Part shown: positions 17,109 to 25,405 of the stretch, in pieces | Numbering within the stretch: position 1 is the stretch's first letter | Layout of the letters: the number at the start of each line of letters is the position of its first letter | NCBI RefSeq assembly: GCF_004212215.1 | Contig: NZ_QVFV01000002.1 | Location: 606,482-670,481 of the forward strand | Source: Leptolyngbya iicbica LK | GTDB taxonomy: Bacteria > Cyanobacteriota > Cyanobacteriia > Phormidesmidales > Phormidesmidaceae | Length of the DNA: 64,000 nt | Direction: 5' to 3' | Notes under the pieces: model-generated | Told to the model about the DNA's origin: nothing | Databases searched by the model: none | What the model saw: the letters and a program-made list of their open reading frames with translations, nothing else | Made by a program: the position numbers and the translations under genes

Positions 17109-17366
17109 GGCAACTCACTCAACAGGGGCCAAGGAAACCCAAGTTTCTCAGGCTCCACGTCACCTACACGGTACAAAGCGGCTCTGAGGGATCTCAGGAC
17201 CTGATCGAAAAGCTGATTGGCCGGGGGAAAATGCTGTGGAAGTCGTTTATCAGAGAACTGCAAAACACGAAGAACCAACGCCTGCAAACAGTGACTACCA
17301 AAGCGTTCACTGATGGCTTTCTGCTGAGGGAACAGGTGCTCTCCAACAAGATGGGGCTGTCAGTTC
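17109..17366 (+). pseudogene. Fragment of the VirB4 ATPase gene
   Basis: About 250 bases closely match the region 25744-26000 of the intact virB4-like gene, in the same orientation, with scattered substitutions. Shared landmarks are ACGGTACAAAGCGGCTCTGA, the CTGATCGAAAAGCTGAT block and CAACAAGATGGGGCTGTC. The reading frame keeps the protein sequence VQSGSEGSQDLIEKLIGRG, but there is no start, and the match stops after LSNKMGLSVRA. It is a decayed partial copy of a second T4SS operon or a recombination scar. Confidence 0.85.
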
Positions 17367-17408
17367 GGGCTCTAGCTTGGCTTAATAAATTTGTTTAACA
17401 AAGCCGCT

Positions 17409-19310
17409 TTATCTTGAAATGGGGAAGAACCCGTATCTACCAAAGTCTTCACGTTTGGTGAAATGTATAACATTGCTTCTCGCTTCCAGGCCTTGAGGAG
17501 GAGGAGTGTTTTCCAGTATTACTACTTGGCTATCTTGGAGATTACGCGACAAGTAATCATAAAAGCGAGGCTTCACATCGGATTCTGCTAAGGCAATATC
17601 TTCTTCTGATAAGTCTGCATCCTCTGATTCATCGGGAGATTTATAAGCTAGTAAAGGAGAATCAAGAACGACAAATCCCGGATGTGGTAAGTTTCTTTGC
17701 TGACAAAATTCCATAAGGCCAATACTCATCGCCGCATGAGTAACTGCTCTAACTCCTTTTCCATTGCTAGAGCGAAGCTGCCCATTGATCACTAAGTCTT
17801 TTTCTGACGTATCAAAATGAGCTCTGTCGGCTTCTGGAAAGTTCCAACTTTGCAACAGATTTAAAACATGCTGAGCATAATCATCAAGAAACGTTGTCGA
17901 TAAATCAATCGGTGTCGTTTCTACAGGAGTTTGCCGGGGAGACTCTACAGGAATTTCTCTTAGAAGAGTCTGTTTCTTTTCTCTGTATAGATTCAAACGA
18001 TCTAGTTTTTCGAGTATTTGATTTTGCTCATTTATCTGAGGGACAAGGTTACTTAAGCTAAACTCAACGTTACCTATTGGTGCAGTTATCGTCTCTATCT
18101 CACCATTTAGTTCTTGTAAACTTGGACGAATTTGTTCTCGCTGTTGCTGCAAATCGAAGAGTTCAAGCGTGAGCTCGGATACAGTTTGTTCAAGTTCCGT
18201 TGATAACCTCTGTATCTTAGCAATTTCCGCTCTAGCAGCGTGTACAATCTGTTCTACATTGCCATCACATGATTCATTTTGGTGTTGTTCATTTGGAGGT
18301 GTGCCACACAAAGGACAAGGTGTTGGCTCTAAATGTACGAAGAAAGAGCCAGACTCTTCTATCGATGTGAGACGCTCTATGTCTACCTGATAGTTATTTT
18401 GAAGCAGTTCAAAACGTGACAATTGTGAGTCGATCTCATCAATTCGATTTGAAAGTCTCTGAATTTCATTCAATATTTGACGGCGTCTTGCTTGTCGCTC
18501 ATTAAGCTCTCCCCTTACTTGAGCAAGCATTGTCTCCTGTGTCTGAATGTGTTGATTGAGCTCCGCTATTCGTTGTTCGATCTCACTTCGATTTGCCTCT
18601 ACCCCCTCTAGAGAGAATTGCAAGCTGCTGATAAACTCATTCATTAATTCAATTTTTGCAAGATAGTTTTGCCTTGTATTATCTTGTTCAATGATTCTTT
18701 CTTCTTCAGCAACTTGCGCACTATCGTCAACTCCAGTCAGTAATAGTTTAAAGACCGAAAATTCGACAGTTTTTAACATGTGCTGCCCTGTCAATATCGG
18801 AGAGGATTCTTTGAGTATTTCGGTTTCCTTGACCAATACCAAGTTAGCGAGATCACGAAAGCTGAGACTTCTTGTATTTCGATTTCGATTTGTTTGAACC
18901 AACTTGTCAAGAAGGCCAATTAAAGATAAGAGATAGCCTGAGAGATTATCTGTACGCCCTGGTGAGTGCCTTGCCCCAAGAGTTGTTCCGACTTGTGCTG
19001 GTTGAGAATCTAGTATCGCTCCCTCAAACTTTCTAAACCCACCTCCATTGGTACTTCTTTCAAGAGTAAATAGCTCTTGATTTGGTGCGTCGAAAATTAA
19101 CCTTGCTCTGTCATAACCATTTCTCTGTGGTATGTCTCTCAGTGGCCTGCTAGATCCAAGAAGAAAATCTATAGCCTCTAAGGTGAAAGACTTTCCAACA
19201 TTGGACGGTCCCCAGATTACATTCAACCCTGAGGTAAATTCTAGTATTGCAGGACGTCTGTCAGGTCCAGTGAAGGATAAGCCTTTGATTAGAAGCGGTT
19301 GCCAGGTCAT
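17409..19310 (-). CDS. ABC-3C system ATPase (SMC/Rad50-like)
   Basis: The 633-residue protein has a split SMC-like ATPase. Walker A is GPSNVGKS at residues 34-41, followed by two coiled-coil arms (about 200-315 and 350-450) joined at a zinc-hook-like CPLC (332-335). The C-terminal half has a signature-like SSNGKGVRAVTHAAM (514-528) and Walker B FVVLDSP (546-552). This is the ATP-driven sensor subunit of ABC-three-component conflict systems, which are thought to detect foreign nucleoprotein and switch on the effector. It is the last gene of the operon and its ATG overlaps the stop of the middle component (ATGA). The operon is AT-richer than the flanking conjugation genes. Confidence 0.85.
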   Translation of the reverse strand: MTWQPLLIKGLSFTGPDRRPAILEFTSGLNVIWGPSNVGKSFTLEAIDFLLGSSRPLRDIPQRNGYDRARLIFDAPNQELFTLERSTNGGGFRKFEGAILDSQPAQVGTTLGARHSPGRTDNLSGYLLSLIGLLDKLVQTNRNRNTRSLSFRDLANLVLVKETEILKESSPILTGQHMLKTVEFSVFKLLLTGVDDSAQVAEEERIIEQDNTRQNYLAKIELMNEFISSLQFSLEGVEANRSEIEQRIAELNQHIQTQETMLAQVRGELNERQARRRQILNEIQRLSNRIDEIDSQLSRFELLQNNYQVDIERLTSIEESGSFFVHLEPTPCPLCGTPPNEQHQNESCDGNVEQIVHAARAEIAKIQRLSTELEQTVSELTLELFDLQQQREQIRPSLQELNGEIETITAPIGNVEFSLSNLVPQINEQNQILEKLDRLNLYREKKQTLLREIPVESPRQTPVETTPIDLSTTFLDDYAQHVLNLLQSWNFPEADRAHFDTSEKDLVINGQLRSSNGKGVRAVTHAAMSIGLMEFCQQRNLPHPGFVVLDSPLLAYKSPDESEDADLSEEDIALAESDVKPRFYDYLSRNLQDSQVVILENTPPPQGLEARSNVIHFTKREDFGRYGFFPISR

Positions 19311-19795
19311 GAGAACCTGCTTGTTGAGCCTGATAGTGGTTGAAATTGATTTGTCCAGCTCCTAAAGAGTTGCCGTTCTTGGGCATAGATCTGGTCTGGA
19401 GTAAAGCTACCAAACGTTGAAACGACCCATTTAGAACGATCTCGAAGATTGAGGATATATTGCGAACTGAGCATTTCAAGAAAAGCACTTGCACTATCTG
19501 TCGCAACGTATGCAAATCCTTCATTAGATGCAACACGACTAGCCAAATTACGGCTCATCATCAACAGGAGGCCCCGTTCTATTAATTTACGTCTCACGGT
19601 CAACTCTCCTGAACGCATTGGAAGAGGTGCATGGAGACTTTCCGGACCACCTTCTATATCACCGGAGTGAACTGTCAGATAATCAAAAAAGACAAGGTAC
19701 TCCAAATCCAGACACATAGGAAATGCTTCTACCAAAATTGTAAGAGCTCGCAACCCTGATTCCATAGGGCTATTGAATGGTGAAACCACCATCAC
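19307..19795 (-). CDS. ABC-3C system middle component
   Basis: The 162-residue protein carries the hallmark block FFDYLTVHSGDIEGGPESLH, then MRSGELTVRRKLIERGLLLM and a later EMLSSQYILNLRDRSKWVV. From memory this is the pattern of an ABC-three-component middle component (type 2), a small helical adaptor between the ATPase and the effector subunit. Both ends overlap the neighbouring genes by four bases (ATGA), which implies translational coupling and fixed stoichiometry. Confidence 0.85.
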   Translation of the reverse strand: MMVVSPFNSPMESGLRALTILVEAFPMCLDLEYLVFFDYLTVHSGDIEGGPESLHAPLPMRSGELTVRRKLIERGLLLMMSRNLASRVASNEGFAYVATDSASAFLEMLSSQYILNLRDRSKWVVSTFGSFTPDQIYAQERQLFRSWTNQFQPLSGSTSRFS

Positions 19796-20904
19796 ACCTC
19801 CTTGCCACTAGGTACCCATATAAGCTTATCGTCGTTAGCCAATTGATGACAGATCCCCTGCCTATCTTTGGTCTCGGTCACTGTAACTAGCGGATTACTT
19901 GTTAAAGCTATACGTGTTGATTCCCTTATAACTTCATTCATTCGCGTCAATCCGTCTGGATGCGTATCTTCGCAGATATCTATTACACCATCTAGAATCT
20001 CGCTTTGCAATCTATCGAAAGTACCTGGTGGAACAGTATCACGAGCAAAGACTCTTAGCGATTCAGCACTATAAAAACGTTCGCGTTGTCTCAACATGTG
20101 ATTGTTGAGCTCTGGTTTTAGAGAGGATGAAATATCTGAAGCACTATTTATATCTATACTAAGATGCTCGCTATAAGCATCAAATATTTGTCTGATGTAT
20201 CTGCTCTCTTTCTCAGTAGGAGTTTCTGGTGGCGTATCAGGGGCTGGGCGCAAGTCCAGTCCGCCGCCGAATCTTACTGAGTGAAACGGAGTTGTTGCAT
20301 GCTCCTTAATTAATTCCACTGCAGTTTTATAGGAGAAGATTGAAAAGTCAAAATCCTCAAACCAATCAAGTAAATCACCTTCCAGGGGAATATTTGCTGT
20401 TGTAGTTATTTTATTAAGGCAATAAGTTTCCCAATTATTTTTAATACTTTCCTTCAATTCTGCAGGATTATCCATGAGTTTTGAAAGAGTGGTTCCGACC
20501 CCTTTAGGAGCGACAAAGAAGTATCGTCTAGGAGGAGCATATTGATTTTTGAATGAGTAGTAAATTATTTTGCCAAATTCAACCCAAACCATACTTGGAG
20601 ATAAGGAAGTGGCATATCTTTTACATTGAAAGTTGTCCCATACCCCAGATAGTCCATCATCATCTACATAGCCAGCCACATCAATACCCATGTCACCCGA
20701 GCCGGAATGACGGCGAATACGCTTATAAGATCCGACTGTCCCAGCACTTGCCCACTCCTCTATAAAAGCTTCCCACTCTTCTGGTGATGAGTTCACTAGA
20801 CGCATCTCTTTAGGAATGGGGATTCCGTTCATAACATGATCTGCTGATGGGTTACCCAAGGGAGGCTGTGGTGAAATCGGCCTCATATCTTCGTCTGAGA
20901 TCAA
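19792..20904 (-). CDS. ABC-3C effector: restriction-endonuclease-like domain plus C-terminal coupling domain
   Basis: The 370-residue protein has an N-terminal nuclease-like fold. EEWEAFIEEW (about 43-52) is followed by GDMGIDVAGY with Asp75 and then DNFQCKRY with Gln93 and Lys95, the D...QxK core of Mrr/restriction endonuclease-like enzymes. The C-terminal half (about 230-370) is helical and should be the domain that couples effectors to the ABC-3C core. It is the first gene of the operon. The frame opens with TTG 20904 behind an AGAGG; ATG 20886 is the alternative start. The likely role is cleaving DNA of an invader (or the host) when the ATPase is triggered. Confidence 0.8.
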   Translation of the reverse strand: MISDEDMRPISPQPPLGNPSADHVMNGIPIPKEMRLVNSSPEEWEAFIEEWASAGTVGSYKRIRRHSGSGDMGIDVAGYVDDDGLSGVWDNFQCKRYATSLSPSMVWVEFGKIIYYSFKNQYAPPRRYFFVAPKGVGTTLSKLMDNPAELKESIKNNWETYCLNKITTTANIPLEGDLLDWFEDFDFSIFSYKTAVELIKEHATTPFHSVRFGGGLDLRPAPDTPPETPTEKESRYIRQIFDAYSEHLSIDINSASDISSSLKPELNNHMLRQRERFYSAESLRVFARDTVPPGTFDRLQSEILDGVIDICEDTHPDGLTRMNEVIRESTRIALTSNPLVTVTETKDRQGICHQLANDDKLIWVPSGKEV

Positions 20905-21092
20905 ATGCCTCTATCCTCATGTAATCGCGTGTTCAACCCGAATTTATCTTACGAAAAGGAATGTTGTCACTCCGAACATACAGAATTCAATTAATTTGAC
21001 ATGAATTTTGAGTGTAAGCGACATTATTACTGACACAAATCCAGAAGTTCGCTGTTTGGTAGGTGTAGCCACCAATAATCCGAATGAACTAA
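20905..21092. other. Region between the defence operon and the IS
   Basis: AT-rich non-coding DNA that must hold the leftward promoter of the ABC-3C operon. No clear promoter was assigned. It ends with the TAA target-site copy of the IS. Confidence 0.4.
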
Positions 21093-22384
21093 GGGAGTAG
21101 CGTTGAAATAAGTCCCCCAAAGTTAGGTTAGACTATCAGCGACGAGTGGTGCTGGTGCTGATGTTGACAGAGCAAATCAAAGCGACATTCAAAGACGCGG
21201 CTCGTAAACTGACGGGGCAGAAGAAACGCGAATTTACGGCCCAAGTCGCCTTGGATTATTTTGAGGGGTCAGCCCGCCAAACAGAACGTGCTCTGGGTTG
21301 GGATCGCGTCAGCATCCAGCGAGGGCTCGATAGCTTAAAGAGCGGGACTGACTATGAGGATAACTACCAAGCCCGAGGGCGCAAAAAAGTCGAGACCTTG
21401 CTCCCAAATCTAGCGCAAGATATCGATGAGTTGGTTCAGGGGGATGTCCAAGCCGACCCGAAATTCCAGACCCCGTTTGGCTACCTGAAAGTCACGGCCC
21501 AAGGCGTCCGTGACCAGTTAATCGCCGAGAAAGGCTACGTTGATGAGGAACTACCCTGTCGTCAAACGATAGGCGAGGTGTTGAATCGTCTGGGCTATCG
21601 TCTTCGTAAACCCTCAAGACCAAGCCGTTGAAGAAAATTCCGCAAACAGACGCCATTTTCGACCATGTGGCAACGGCTAATGCAGCGGCGGATGCGGCGG
21701 CGAACGTGTTGCGACTCTCCATTGATTCAAAAGCCAAAGTCAAGGTGGGGAATCTTTCACGCGGGGGCAAGGACCGGCGACAGCACGCGCCCAAAGCCGA
21801 TGACCACGACACCGAATGGCAGTCTGTCCTAGTGCCGTTTGGGATTCTCAACTTACAAACCGACGAGTTGACCCTTTATTTGGGAGAGTCCGCCGAAACC
21901 TCTGATTTCATCGTGGATTGCCTGAGCCAGTGGTGGCAAGACCACCGGGCCGACTATCGGCACATCACCACGCTCGCGATTAATCTAGATGGGGGGAGCG
22001 CGACTCGCTCGAATCGCACCCAGTTTATCAAGCGCTTGGTGAGCTTTGCTCGACAGAGCCAATTGAGCCTGGAGTTGATTTATTATCCGCCCTATCACAG
22101 TAAATACAATCCCATTGAGCGCTGTTGGGCAGCCCTTGAGCAGTTCTGGAATGGTGCGATTCTCGATTCCGTCGCAACGACCCTGAATTGGGCGAGCAAC
22201 ATGACTTGGAAAGGCCGTATACCAGTTGTCCACCATGTCACTGATTATTATGAAAAGGGCATTAAGGTGGATGCGAAGACACTGGCCTCCTTTCAAGTCG
22301 ATTGGCATCCTTCGGCAGAACTGCCCCAGTGGGCCATTACGATCAATCCTGCCTAGGCGGGTGGCTTATCTATCGGCAACTCCC
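21093..22384 (+). mobile_element. Insertion sequence, ISAzo13-like, with inverted repeats and TAA target duplication
   Basis: The left end GGGAGTAGCGTTGAAATAAG and the right end, read on the other strand as GGGAGTTGCCGATAGATAAG, form imperfect terminal inverted repeats. TAA at 21090-21092 and TAA at 22385-22387 flank the ends and fit a three-base target duplication. The IS encodes one transposase split by a frameshift. It sits just upstream of the ABC-3C operon. Confidence 0.75.
21146..22356 (+). pseudogene. ISAzo13-family transposase, frameshifted
   Basis: Two overlapping frames (21146-21631 and 21628-22356) together make a transposase of about 400 residues. The first half gives the HTH-like part (ALDYFEGSARQTERALGW) and CRQTIGEVLNRLGYRLRK. 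The second frame continues at KPLKKIPQTDAIFDHV and contains the DDE core, including INLDGGSATRSNRTQF and YYPPYHSKYNPIERCW. In this family the RLRKV--TKP-KKIPETDAIF region is continuous, so the break at about 21610-21628 looks like a one-base indel, although programmed frameshifting is not excluded. The frame opens with GTG 21146; ATG 21161 is also possible. Confidence 0.75.
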
Positions 22385-22554
22385 TAAACGATAAGCTTGA
22401 GCCTTTCGCTTAGTTCATTGGGTTGGCTTTATGTCAAACTGCGCCTCAATAGGCTAAACACCTCTCCCTGCTCTGGCGTAATCAAACTTCCTGTCTTTGG
22501 AACATACGAGCATAGCAGGCGCTAAATTCGCAAGGTATGTAGGTTTCACATTAG

Positions 22555-22998
22555 CTACCCCTTTAACCGCTTCTGCATCGTCTCCAACTTCCTTAAATCC
22601 GCCGCCCGCTTCCGCCGTTGATACCGCTCCTTCGCGATACCATTCACCACCTTCATCGCCTTCGGCTGCTCCGCCAGATACTGATACGCCGCTTCAAACC
22701 ACACCTCCTTGGTGATCTTCTCATCCATGCAGAGATGCCGCAGCGCTTTATCAATCTCCTCTTCCAACCGCGTGGTCGTACGCACCAACTGGGGCCGATC
22801 GCCCCCTTCACCCTGACCCATAGACATACTGACGTCAACACCTGCAGACTCATCAGAGTCACTGTATCTTGATGTCATGGCTGCCTCTGCATCCGGTTGA
22901 CGAGACTTCACACGGGACGTTTCCTCCAGCCCGTCAGAGCGTGGCGGCACTGTCGGGCGCTGCCGCTGCATCAATCTTTCCAGAGCATCTTCATTCAT
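22555..22998 (-). CDS. Small partner of ParA (probable partition accessory protein)
   Basis: The 147-residue protein is charged, with a disordered N-terminal half and a helical C-terminal half (TTTRLEEEIDKALRHLCMDE, then AAYQYLAEQPKAMKVV). It lies three bases after the ParA stop on the same strand. Cyanobacterial plasmid parA genes are often followed by such a short DNA-binding partner that replaces ParB. The assignment rests on position and general character, not on a recognised domain. Confidence 0.55.
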   Translation of the reverse strand: MNEDALERLMQRQRPTVPPRSDGLEETSRVKSRQPDAEAAMTSRYSDSDESAGVDVSMSMGQGEGGDRPQLVRTTTRLEEEIDKALRHLCMDEKITKEVWFEAAYQYLAEQPKAMKVVNGIAKERYQRRKRAADLRKLETMQKRLKG

Positions 22999-23001
22999 AG
23001 C

Positions 23002-23766
23002 CTACACCTGTCCCAAAATTTCAATCACCTGCTGCAGCGGCAATTCCAACTCCCCATATCCCAGCTCGGCCAATAACCGCCCCTGCCGAATCGCTTGCTT
23101 GTAGCGCTCACTCTCCAAAACTGACGGCAGCACCCGAATCTCTCCCGCGACCTGTTGCATCGCCGCGATCGCCTCTCGACTATCCGTCGCCTGCGATTGG
23201 CCAAACCACTTATCGCGAAACGGCAGCACTCCCAGCACCTGCCCCGTAAACGCCCGGATGCGCCGCATCTCCTCCAACAGCTCCAGGCTGCGCAGCAGCG
23301 AATTGACTCCCTTGGTCGAAGCCTCCGCCGGAATCAACACCCAGTCCGATGCCCCCACCACTGACAGACAAATCTGAGTGCGCTGGGGCGGTGAATCAAT
23401 TAGGCAAACATCAAACAGTTCCCCCACGGCCTCCAAGCTGTAGCGCAACGCCAAGGCTCCCATGCCGCTCGTGGCCAAGTATTCCTGGGCCTGATGCAGT
23501 CCCTCATCGGCAGGCAGCAGATATAGGTTTTCGTAAGCCAGGGGATAAATGCCCGCCGCCGTCTCCACCTGACGCTTCAACACTTCCAGCAACGTCGGGG
23601 CATCCGGCTGCACGTTATGGCCCAAATAAAACGTCAGATTCGCCTGCGGGTCGGCATCCACCATCAACACCCGCTGCCCCTGCTGGGCCAACAGTCGGCC
23701 CAACAAGAGCGAGATCGACGTTTTCCCTTGTCCTCCCGAGAGCGACAAACAACTCAAAGTCTTCAT
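23002..23766 (-). CDS. parA: ParA-type partition ATPase
   Basis: The 254-residue protein starts at MKTLSCLSLSGGQGKTS. The P-loop SGGQGKTS (residues 10-17) has Ser where classical ParA proteins have the signature Lys (KGGxGKT). The rest is typical: VLMVDADPQANLT, FDVCLIDSPPQ and the SDWVLIPAEASTKGVNSL switch region. It should segregate the element, or stabilise an excised circular form. ATG 23766 is preceded by GGGAG and is chosen over the longer reading to 23889, whose N-terminus does not fit the family. It is divergent from the T4SS operon. Confidence 0.88.
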   Translation of the reverse strand: MKTLSCLSLSGGQGKTSISLLLGRLLAQQGQRVLMVDADPQANLTFYLGHNVQPDAPTLLEVLKRQVETAAGIYPLAYENLYLLPADEGLHQAQEYLATSGMGALALRYSLEAVGELFDVCLIDSPPQRTQICLSVVGASDWVLIPAEASTKGVNSLLRSLELLEEMRRIRAFTGQVLGVLPFRDKWFGQSQATDSREAIAAMQQVAGEIRVLPSVLESERYKQAIRQGRLLAELGYGELELPLQQVIEILGQV

Positions 23767-24403
23767 GGGCGATCGCTCCCGATAACCGAACCCAGAACTT
23801 TCTGACAGGCTGGGCGTCTTCACCAAACAAGGGAATCTGTCACCATTAAAGTTATTCAAAATAGAAACGTCAAGACGTATTGACGTCAAAATGCATTAGA
23901 GTCTTTGATTGCTGTTGTGATGTGCTGTGATGACTGATTGCTGTTGGCTTTTGAGGACGTATTTAAGTTGAGGATTTAAGGGTAAAGAAGAACTTATCCA
24001 AAACTTTCAGTTGGGCATTTTTGAGATATTTATGTGATCGAAATCACGAATAAAAACCAGATTCTATGGCTCTGCTGGTTTGTACGTTAGAAGGCTTGAG
24101 CTATCAATTTATTCTGATTATTTTCTCGATAATGTATTGATGAATTAGGGGCTCTCCGTATTCTTTCTGAAATACTCAAGCACTTGATTGAAATCACGCA
24201 TCGTTACAGGTTTGGCCACAAAACTCAGGATTTTGGCTAGCCTTTTAGACATCGATGGATGCCCTTCAAAAAGAGAGGGCAGTTATTTCGATTTCTGGAA
24301 TTCGTTGCTATAGTGATCAAATCTTTCTAGAAGTTGAGTCACGTCTAGAGCTAATTTTGAACATGCAAGTCAAGCCAGTCTGACCTGATTTAAGGAGGCT
24401 GAA
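23767..24403. other. Divergent intergenic region between parA and the T4SS operon
   Basis: Close to parA the motif ACGTCAA recurs and TTGACGTCAA (23879-23888) is a perfect palindrome, a candidate parA operator or partition site. GATTGCTGTT is repeated at about 23897 and 23932. The rest is AT-rich and must contain the promoter of the long T4SS operon, which I could not place. Confidence 0.4.
24145..24252 (-). pseudogene. Possible response-regulator receiver remnant
   Basis: The minus strand reads MSKRLAKILSFVAKPVTMRD then FNQVLEYFRKN before a stop. AKPV--RDFNQVLE resembles the last strand and helix of a receiver domain, around the conserved Lys-Pro. The phosphorylation part is missing, so at best this is a short relic. 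Confidence 0.3.
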
Positions 24404-24985
24404 ATGATCCGTCAACATTCAAAAGTGCGTACAGAAGTTTTGGCTTCTCCATTCGATTTTGTAGCCCAAATTACTCATTCTTTTTGTCAACTGCCATGCT
24501 CGCTACTCACTGCGATCGCGGTGGGATGTATGAGCGCTAATTTTGTGCTCCACGGTCCAGCTTTGCTCTTGCTCGTGATGGCCGGTAGCGGTTTGGGCCT
24601 GATCTGGCGACAAGAAGTGATTAGCAAAGCGGGTGTCTCTACCAAGGCTTCCAGAGGCTGGCCCGCCCGCCGCCAAACTATTCTGGCCATCGGCCTAAGT
24701 TTGCTGTCACTCCTGACCGTGCTGGCCTTTCCCGCCCAGGCTCAATTCTTTGGCGGGGCCGAAACCTGGATGCAGACCAATTTTGGCGCTGCAACGGGGG
24801 AGGCGATTCCACTGGTCTTCAACGTTCTGCGCGGTCTCTTTTTGCTCTACGTCGGCATCTCGCTGGTACGAGTGATTAACGGGGCTCGCCAAGAGGAGGA
24901 TTGGCAAACGATCGCTCGCACCCCGCTCATTATCATCATTGCCGTCACCGCTGGCGACATCCTGACGACGCTCATCACCGGTTAA
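24404..24985 (+). CDS. VirB2/TrbC-like pilin precursor
   Basis: The 193-residue protein has two hydrophobic helices in its second half, preceded by a hydrophobic segment ending in AFPAQAQFFGG, which looks like a signal-peptidase site. Two helices after cleavage is the VirB2/TrbC pilin layout (VFNVLRGLFLLYVGISLVRV and a second ending GDILTTLITG). The N-terminal 90 residues before the signal are longer than usual. A strong AAGGAGG precedes ATG 24404. It is the first gene of the T4SS operon and is followed by VirB3- and VirB4-like genes, which supports the call. Confidence 0.7.
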   Translation: MIRQHSKVRTEVLASPFDFVAQITHSFCQLPCSLLTAIAVGCMSANFVLHGPALLLLVMAGSGLGLIWRQEVISKAGVSTKASRGWPARRQTILAIGLSLLSLLTVLAFPAQAQFFGGAETWMQTNFGAATGEAIPLVFNVLRGLFLLYVGISLVRVINGARQEEDWQTIARTPLIIIIAVTAGDILTTLITG

Positions 24986-25051
24986 AGGTCGTTGGTTCGT
25001 CAGATCGAGGGTGCAGCTACCACCAGTTCTTTCAGCCCCCTTGAGCGATTT

Positions 25052-25405
25052 ATGCCTTCTCACTTTCGTCCGGTCAACGCCATTCTGGGAGCCCAACCGC
25101 GTTTAGGCCCCATTCCCGCCGACCAAATCATTCCGTGGTTTTGCATCACTGGGGTGTCTTACCTGGTGGGTCGCGGGTTCAACCTCAGCTGGATGGCGAT
25201 TGGCTTCATCGCCGCTTGGGGCATGTCTACCTGGTGGATTCTCACCGGAGGACAAAGCTGGAAGTTCACGGCCAAATTCGTGCCGACTCCCACCTGGAGT
25301 CGCGGCTATGCCCGATATCTGAGATTTATCTACCATGAAACAGAAAATCGGCAAACACCGCCTCAAACTCGGCGGCCAATTCGTCAGCACCCTGACTCCT
25401 TTTGA
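25052..25405 (+). CDS. VirB3/TrbD-like inner membrane protein
   Basis: The product is about 117 residues, with RPVNAILGAQPRLGPIPADQ at the N-terminus and two hydrophobic helices (WFCITGVSYLVGRGFNLSW and IGFIAAWGMSTWWILTGG). Size, helix pair and place between VirB2 and VirB4 fit VirB3. ATG 25052 is preferred over the longer frame opening at 24992. Its last 71 bases overlap the VirB4 gene, so the C-terminal tail (QTPPQTRRPIRQHPDSF) is probably unstructured. Confidence 0.65.
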   Translation: MPSHFRPVNAILGAQPRLGPIPADQIIPWFCITGVSYLVGRGFNLSWMAIGFIAAWGMSTWWILTGGQSWKFTAKFVPTPTWSRGYARYLRFIYHETENRQTPPQTRRPIRQHPDSF

